Positions 56,733-64,000 of a stretch of DNA of 64,000 nt are shown piece by piece. Under the pieces are notes generated by a model, which was given only the letters and a program-made list of their open reading frames with translations, made no database searches and was not told the DNA's origin. Within the stretch, counting starts at the first letter, position 1; every line of letters begins with the position of its first letter. The position numbers and the translations under genes are program-made. Origin of the DNA: Phoronis australis (taxonomy: Eukaryota; Phoronida; Phoronidae); contig NMRA01000194.1 in the NCBI GenBank assembly GCA_002633005.1, positions 417,326 through 481,325 on the forward strand. The letters run 5' to 3'.

Positions 56733-59700
56733 AGACCTGTCTTGCAGTAGTCTTAGTACAGTGATGGAACATGTCACAGATTCATACATTTGCTAACATG
56801 TTGTATTATTTCCAAAGATACCTTGTCCTCTGACTTTGCAGAAATACATTTAGAAGTGTTGGACATTGGAGTTATTACTTATATAAAGCTATCGCCTAAT
56901 AATTTCCCTGCATTTGCTTTAGTCTTTGAAAACAATTATCTGGTGTGTCATTGTAAAACTTCTTCAGTTTTGGACACAATATCTTGTCAAATTTCGCTCA
57001 AAATTTTCAGTAAATGATCTGTGCTTTTAGCGTCATTTGTACTATATATCTTCTATAAATACATTTGGTTAACTTTTGAGTATTTGTAGTCAACTTCTAA
57101 AATAAAAATATGGTTATTACAGCAGTTGTTATTGTCCTTAAATTGAAGATATTTATGGTAGACACGAGGCTGTGTAGGAGAATAACCAGTTCCAATAATC
57201 TCTCCACGAAATCAAAATGAAAATGACACTGTTGGAGCTTGGATACTAATGATAAAAGTATGGACATTTTTAAATTAATCACTCTGTATGGCTTGATTAC
57301 TACATTCAGTGTCAAGATGGAATTGCTAGTTTTTTTAACTGCCTGATATAAGTTTAATTGCGCGTTATTCAACAACAGCACGGTGAGGGATAGTTATGTA
57401 ACGTCGTTGTTGCAACACAACATATGTCCTTTGTGCAGTGGGTGCCTTGTTGATAAACAGCGTAATATTGGACTTCTTTGTTTTCAAGAAAACTAATTCA
57501 CCAAAATATGGATTGAAAATACAGAAATGCTCTTAAGTTATGTGCCATGCTTTTAAATAAATATTAGCATTTTATAAAAAAAGAGTACCGTACCTGCTAG
57601 GTTGTCTCGAGCTAACACCGAATTCTCTTTGTGATGTCATTTAATAGCTCACCTGAGGATCGAATGAAGTGCCACATCGCGTGTGTACTGGCCTGTGGTA
57701 TTTATTGGAATGCAATGTTTACATTTAATACACTCTGCACGGATATTATCGTCGACAACTATGAAATTGGTAGTTGACTACCTGCACGCAGTTTTACCTG
57801 TGGGTATTGGCAGTGAACTTCACGTGTTACATCTGGTTTGTAGTTACAGTTCCTGAACGGTATATCTACTTGGTGGATGTCCTTTTGGGGTTTCAAGCTG
57901 TCACTTGCAATGAGAGTAATTCCTAGTGCTTTGTGCGAAAACGGAACCCATTGGTATCGCCTGTATAATCAATGTAAAAATCTGGCGTGCAGCGAAGGCT
58001 TTGTTTGACTGTATTCACCTGTTTCATGTACAGTACAAATAACAAAACAATTTCAAAAAAGTGAGAATGTTAGTGTAGCGCATTGTTCGGCATTGCTTTG
58101 TGTGAAATGAATACAGTAACAATTACATGACAAACATTCACCGTTGGCATTGTTGGTCTGTTGGGAGATACTTGTCTATCTGAAGGTAGTCCAAGAGAGG
58201 ATTAATATTTACTTTAACAGGTGTGAGAGAATTAATTAAACACAAGGAAATTGAATTTTTTATTTAGGTATGTTCACTTCATTTAGCAGAACATAGATCC
58301 TTGTGCAAAGTATGTTTGCCCAGAGGTCAGATTCGGTTTGGATTTTCCCTGCACCTAAGGTTTCTGTACGATTAGGAAATATGGGATTTCAAGTATGTCA
58401 TACAACCAAGATTTTGTGTTTCTTATTACAGGAAAACAGGAAAGAGATTCAATAGTTCTGTGCAATCCAATGATCCCGTCGCAAAAATTCTACAATTGTT
58501 GAAAAATTAGTCAAAATTTAAACACATTTAAGAGCTATCTTTGTTGGTCGCATAAAAATTACTGGTATTGTGTGCGTGCATGAATTTTGCATCCATCAAT
58601 AACAAATTAATTTGCTAAACATGTACTGATATCCCCTGAGACATGAAAGGCCAGACAGGTTGTTATGTCCGATTTTTATTGACACATGATTCAAAGATCA
58701 TGGGTATTGTATTGTGACTGAAATAGAGTGAATCTGGGCAGTTGGAGTGATTCACTGCAAATTTGAAAGAAAAAATATTGAACTTCCCATTTTCCTAGTT
58801 TTCAAAAACTTGATACATTTGCAGCAGTGCTTAGCATTTCACCATAATAATAGTAGTAATAACTACTCTATAGCATAAACTGTTCGTATACTGAATTAAG
58901 CATTTTTCGTAATTATTTGAAATTTAAAAAAAAATTGTTCTGTTGAACTTTATTGTTAACGGAAGAAAGCGGTAATCCTGAATTTTTGAAATCTAAATTA
59001 TCTGGACTTCAAGCCTTTGTTGAAATTGACAGTTCATTTTTATTTCCAAGTCTTTGTCGTCTCCTTGTTCAAAAACAATTTTAATTTACTTTGAGATTAA
59101 ACTAGGGATACTCGAACTTGTGTAATAATGACAGCCACGTTACATCATTTGACTAGCGTGCTCGCATACTTTTGCACCTCAGACGTAGGAGAGTGGAACT
59201 AAAAATTTGAATTTTGGTCATCAAGAGCCTAACCAGAAATATCATCCTTAACCCTAATCCTAACTTTTGAAGGTATTTCAAGATTTGAAGCAGTGTAGGC
59301 ATCAAATCATTTAAATAATTAAATAGTATTAACTAAAGAGGAGTTAGTTTGACATTGAGATCATTTAGACCCCAGAAAGACAGGGTTACTTAATAAGCTT
59401 TACCAACGATTTCTTTTTGTAAAAACAATCTATTTCCTTTTGACTATGCCAGTATTCTTGCTTACCTTGACTTCTGATGTGCAACAGTTCAATTGATTTC
59501 CTTCTATTTAGGAGTTATCCAGTTCACCAACTAATGAGAAACTCTTTAAATGAGACCTCTAATATGGTCTGTGCTATGTTTTCTTAATGCTGTATCCTTG
59601 CATCACTTTCCATTCCACCCATATCATTGACAAGAACGGTGGTTGGGAAAATCATACCAGCCAAGACTCACACTTTTCCTAGAAGGCTTATTACTTACAC

Positions 59701-60965
59701 CTGTGGAGTGGAGCATGAACCAAGTGTAAATACAAATGCCACTGGGTTACCGTACAGGGTGAAACTGGGGGATGGACTCATCCGTTGCAGTTCCCAGTGA
59801 TCCATTCTCACAGATTTGCGCACTTTTTCGTAGTTTTAAATACCTCTAAATTTTACTTTTCAAGTAATTCTCAGAGCATTGCCATTCACCTGAAGCAGTT
59901 AATGTGTTTCCTTTAAAGCTTATAAAAATCTGCAACAAAGATTGATAGCACGAGTTTGAGCCGGTTGACGTATTCGCAGTTTTTGGTGGATTCTTGCATT
60001 AGAAGTATCTTGGATATGGGACCAATTTCAGCCTTGAGAAAAAATATTCACTATTCCATACAGAAGGTCTGCACTTCTTTCTTGTCTACAGCGTCTGTGC
60101 AAACGGGCCTCGGATTATTTTTCCACCTCCGCTAGACTGAGGAATAGCACAAGAAGTTTTGCAATCAAGTTTTACCAATTTTGAACAAAAATAATTGCCA
60201 TTTTTTATGTTTGTTAGTCATGGATGCCCACAATTTCTCAGAATCATTGTCTGATGGAAGCTTTGATAAAAATCTTTTAAAATGTTACATATCTTTTCGT
60301 TTGGTGCTGCTTACCTTTTATAAAAAATGAAAAAATAAAATTTCAGTTGCTGGACACATGCTGTGATAAGCAGTTCTGCCATAGCTAAAGCGCTGGTGCC
60401 TTTCCAAACTGTTAATAAAGAACAGGTCATTTGGTCAGGCAATTTCTGGTGCTAAACTGCAGCCTTTCTGGTGATTACTTGAATCATTGCTGCAGCCGTT
60501 TACATCTCACTTGAGACAAGTTTACCAAATGAGCCCGAGGAACTAAAAACCAGGCTTGTAAATGTAAAAAGTTTGTTTCTATCAAATTTCAGTCATTGTT
60601 GGCGCTTGGTAGAAAAATATTGGTGCCAGATGGTGGCAAGATTGCTTTGACTTTCACGACATGTGATCTGCTTCAGAAATTAAGTCAAGCAGTTGATATG
60701 TAGAATGAACTTGGATCGTACATAGACTCATTGAAGTTCTTAGTTTTGACTGAGGGGGGTTTCAGAAAATCAATTGTCACGGCAACTGACCACAATTTCA
60801 AAATTTCTGTATCTTTCTCTGTGAAATTGTTAAGCGCTTTGAAATTCTTACCAGACACTTACGGTACACTGAGTGGTAAGTGCACCGAGAACAGATTCAT
60901 TGTATCACAAATTAGGATGTGGCTGCATGCAAACAAACATCAATGTCATGAATTGAAACATGTAC
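56733..60965. other. No recognised gene
   Basis: AT-rich. At 60597-60705 a frame after a TTTCAG acceptor-like site reads ILVPDGGKIALTFTTCDLL before a stop; too short to call. Confidence 0.5.
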
Positions 60966-61210
60966 CCTGTTCACACTAAAGCGGTTATAAGTTTTAAAAC
61001 TGGGTTTAAAAGCTGTCACTGTAGCGTGGTCATAACCCTCTGTGGAGGTGGTTCAGCAAGATGTTATACTACCATGACTGTAACAGTGTGAACGCAGTAG
61101 TCGCAAAACTTATTGCTTAGTAGGTGGCGCTGCTGTCAGTGTTGAAACAATGGCACATCAAGCACTATCTGGGGTTAATTGAAAAACCCATGGCACTGAC
61201 CACTAACAAT
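60966..61210. mobile_element. Inverted-repeat element, opposite orientation
   Basis: Begins CCCTGTTCACACTAAAGCGG; core on the minus strand GACAGCAGCGCCACCTACTA (61138-61119). Confidence 0.55.
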
Positions 61211-62900
61211 TAAAACCAGGTGCTGGAGTTACATCAGTGGAGAGTAACATTGATTACATTTATAGCATAGAGTGGGCTTATTAGTTGGGCAGAAGACACA
61301 ACTATGGAAGCCAAAGTTGGGCCGAGTACAATCTCTGTGTTGAAGTTCTCACTAATAATAACGTGTATTAATTATGTCCGGACCCTATGCCAGTCACCTA
61401 CAACAAGGATGATAATGTAAACAGTTTCAATACCTACCTGAACTCCACAGGTGTTGATAAACCAGGTTAGGACTTAATTGGCAGCTATCAATAGTAATCC
61501 TTTATGTCAGGAGTGTTAAGTGTGAAAGTCTTCCGTTAACAGCTGATTCGTCAACGCTCAGTCTTCTCTGCTTTCCATTACGCGGTAGTGAGCATTTTTG
61601 ATGCTATATGAAAATTGACCGGTGGCATGTATGATGCGCTGTGTCAGTGGACAGATCAATACTATATCCAGACTTTTCCAACATATGCTGGTGTTGTTCA
61701 CAGTGGTCATGTCAGATATATTTTTTTTTGTTACCATTATTAGCATAGTGTCACCGTTGATAAATAGTGCCACTAATCATCCTAGTGTTGAATGTGCTGT
61801 TGTGGTGGGTGTATCTATGCAGTCGTTTATTAATGAGATTGTTCTTAAAGTGAAGCAATTCAATCCTGTGGCTGATTAGTCATGCTTTTAAGCTACTTTG
61901 GCGTCGCAATTCGTCCAGGGTAGTTTGCAGTCGGCATATGTTAGCATGATTACAAACCTACCATTGCAAAATGTCACCATTCTCCTCTGGCCGCACTAAC
62001 GTTCCATTATCCTAACACCGTACTTAAAACAAGACGTCGTTACCCTTTGCTTTGAGACTACCTTGAATCGCTCCCTTATTCGTTCTAGTTGCTAATCAGA
62101 ACCTTGGTTTCCTTGGTAATCAGTTACTAATTCTATTCTTGATGCTTTAGTTGCTTTGAGGCATGTTTACTTAAAATTTGTACAGTGAGCAATGCTGAGA
62201 GTGACAATAACGGGAAGAACTCCTCGCTCGCGTGAACTTGTGAGACAGTTTAAGACGGCTGAGAAAAATAATCTGGACTAAACCTTTAGCATTGCATTTA
62301 TGTGATTGGAGTGACTTTGTTCCGTTTGCTACTATGGTCTTTTCGAGGGCACTAACTTAAGTATCATCCTAAATTTAGACCCGTTTAAAATCACCTTCAG
62401 CATTGGGTCAAACTTCTTGTGGTTGAGAAAGAATGTTAGTCAACCGTTCAAACCCAAGGTGCAAAAATCCCTTTAGCTAGCTTACAACTTATGAGACTGA
62501 TGAAGCTTGTCCAACTTGTTTACTGTGGGTTAAGATGACTGCAAATTTGTTATTCATGGATATTGTTGAAGCTGGTGACTTCTTTCTTCAGTTCTAGTTA
62601 TGTTATTAGTACAAAGATTCTGTGTTTTCAGTCTGTAATGCTTTTGGAAATATTGTGGTGTACCAACATTCGAAAATTTCCATTTAGCATAGTTTTAAGA
62701 ATCTTTTGCCACGGATTTTCATGGCAGTGAAAATGAAGTTTTTTTTAGTTTAAAAAGGTTATATAGCCCTACATGGGTTCCAAACTGGGCACATTTTAGA
62801 GACTTTGAATCTGCCCGTTAAAATAACCACGGTTTTGTAATTCCTAATGACATGTGCAGACATTAGTTTTTGCACTTAAAACTAATTTTATTCCTCCCAG
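61211..62900. other. No recognised gene
   Basis: AT-rich sequence; the 85-codon frame at 61622-61879 is hydrophobic in the middle but has no recognisable family or splice context. Confidence 0.5.
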
Positions 62901-62982
62901 AATTCCCCGCGAAAAGGCCACGCTTGGTTTCCCCACTACACCACCGGAAGAGTTGGAGTCTGTGCGCGCGCAGGGAGGTCAA
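62901..62982 (+). CDS. Unidentified exon-like segment
   Basis: Acceptor ATTCCTCCCAG, then 1+81 bases and donor CAA/GTAGGT. The frame reads IPREKATLGFPTTPPEELES and VRAQGGQ. It is far GC-richer than the flanks, as coding exons are elsewhere in the window. An alternative donor (GGAG/GTCAAG) is poorer. The family is not recognised; it may belong to a + strand gene running off the right edge. Confidence 0.4.
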
Positions 62983-63165
62983 GTAGGTGACCTCTGCTCG
63001 TGTCAGTCAGAGTAGGTGACCTCTAACCATGAAATCTTTGTTTACTTCCGCAAGTTGAGCTGTTCGTTTCATATTATTAGATCGTTTTGCAACCTAACTC
63101 AGGTGCGTTATCTGATGTATTTTTCTGAAAATGTCAACATCACACAATATTTTATTATGTACATT

Positions 63166-63166
63166 N
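63166..63166. other. Single-N junction without a visible partner copy
   Basis: Same kind of one-base gap, but no duplicate of its flanks is seen inside the window; a partner may lie past 64,000. Confidence 0.8.
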
Positions 63167-63259
63167 AGAACTGATACTACAGTTAAGATGATAAGTATGA
63201 TAAGTCAGACTTGTTAGGTGTTACTCAGTCTTAATAGCTATAAACCCGCTTTTCACCTC

Positions 63260-63560
63260 AAACACCATCTTTTGATTTAGACCACTTTCCATCATGAAAT
63301 CGGTCTGAAATAGTTCCTTATAAGTCAAATTGGAGAGTGTTTCTTTGAATAAGCTGACGGTTTGTTATTGCTTGATTCGAATGGTGACTCTACAAGTTGG
63401 CTTGTCACGGTGTGTCATTTTATGCCCCAGGAAGGAAGGAATAACCACCTGTCACAAGTTCGCTTCTTGGACAGAACTTGGGTTTATAGCAACTTCAAGT
63501 TAATAGATTTGCAATGTGATTAAAATGAAATTTGGTTCATAATTTCATCACCTGCTCTGG
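63260..63560 (+). repeat. Dispersed repeat, third copy
   Basis: ATCATGAAATCGGTCTGAAA here matches GTCATGAAATTGGTCTCAAA near 13820, and the order of later blocks is kept. Confidence 0.5.
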
Positions 63561-64000
63561 ATTTAAGTAGTCGTATTTGTTACAAATTCTGTTGTTCTGT
63601 TAAAATTTCAAAGTCAATAAAGCGAGTCATTAACTCCGTCATCTAATTGGGTTTAAGTCATGTTAGACACAAGCCTTTAAAACTTGAATATGACTCTGAG
63701 GAACATGATTTTGTATCTATTGTTAAGCAAAAAAGCTATTTACTAAAAACAAATAGATGTGTACAGTTATTACACACTTTGCTATACATCATTCTGAAGT
63801 CTACAAAGCAGCAAAAACACAGACGTTTGCCCTAAAGATTTTTTCAATTTAAACTCAAAAAGGAATATTTTGGAATGAACCAAAATCTTCCCAGTCATTA
63901 ATGAAGACCAGTTCTTACCTGACTTGCACATAAATCTGTACCCGTCTCTTTTGTTGATGTTGTCACCTTGAATTTCTGTCTAACAAAATCATCTGCCTCC

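Noticed and set aside
59250-59275. CCTAA-like words suggesting telomeric repeat
   Set aside because: Only two imperfect units, no array.

Overview
This is animal nuclear DNA. Short coding exons (61 to 249 bp, plus one of 999 bp) are joined by GT..AG introns of 0.2 to 9 kb, and the non-coding part is full of tRNA-derived SINE copies, inverted-repeat elements, minisatellites and worn retroelements. No operon, bacterial start signal or phage module is visible. The proteins are animal families (ARMC8, SLC16-type transporter, ankyrin repeats), and ARMC8 is well diverged from the human protein as I remember it. An invertebrate with a heterozygous genome is the best guess; I cannot name the phylum.

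Layout. (1) 1-5,361: no recognised gene; two perfect hairpins, a 20-bp tandem repeat and a decayed LINE-like coding remnant near 3.4-3.8 kb. (2) 5,362-27,777, + strand: twelve consecutive coding exons of ARMC8, the armadillo-repeat scaffold of the CTLH/GID ubiquitin ligase. All exon junctions keep frame. The first exon (start codon) and the C-terminal third were not found. (3) 17,156-9,490, - strand: a complete eight-exon SLC16/MCT-like transporter gene (936 residues) lying wholly inside the 9.2-kb ARMC8 intron between exons 4 and 5. A pure CTG/CAG tract broken by an assembly gap lies in one of its introns. (4) 24,290-22,720, - strand: a decayed Ty3/gypsy gag-zinc knuckle-protease-start of RT remnant inside another ARMC8 intron. 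(5) 42,001-34,857, - strand: a two-exon gene for a 393-residue ankyrin-repeat protein that ends in a CaaX prenylation box (CIIL). (6) 43-64 kb: mostly repeats, with a few + strand exon-like segments that I could not identify.

Assembly caution. Four near-identical direct duplications (about 0.3, 0.66, 2 and 1.1 kb) each have a single N at the right edge of the left copy. This looks like two haplotypes joined end to end rather than biological tandem duplication, so apparent copy number in 20-21 kb and 40-51 kb should not be trusted.

No functional link between ARMC8, the transporter and the ankyrin protein can be read from the sequence. What stands out is the nested antisense transporter gene, its very long cytosolic loop, the prenylatable ankyrin protein, and tandem repeats sitting at or just past splice donors.
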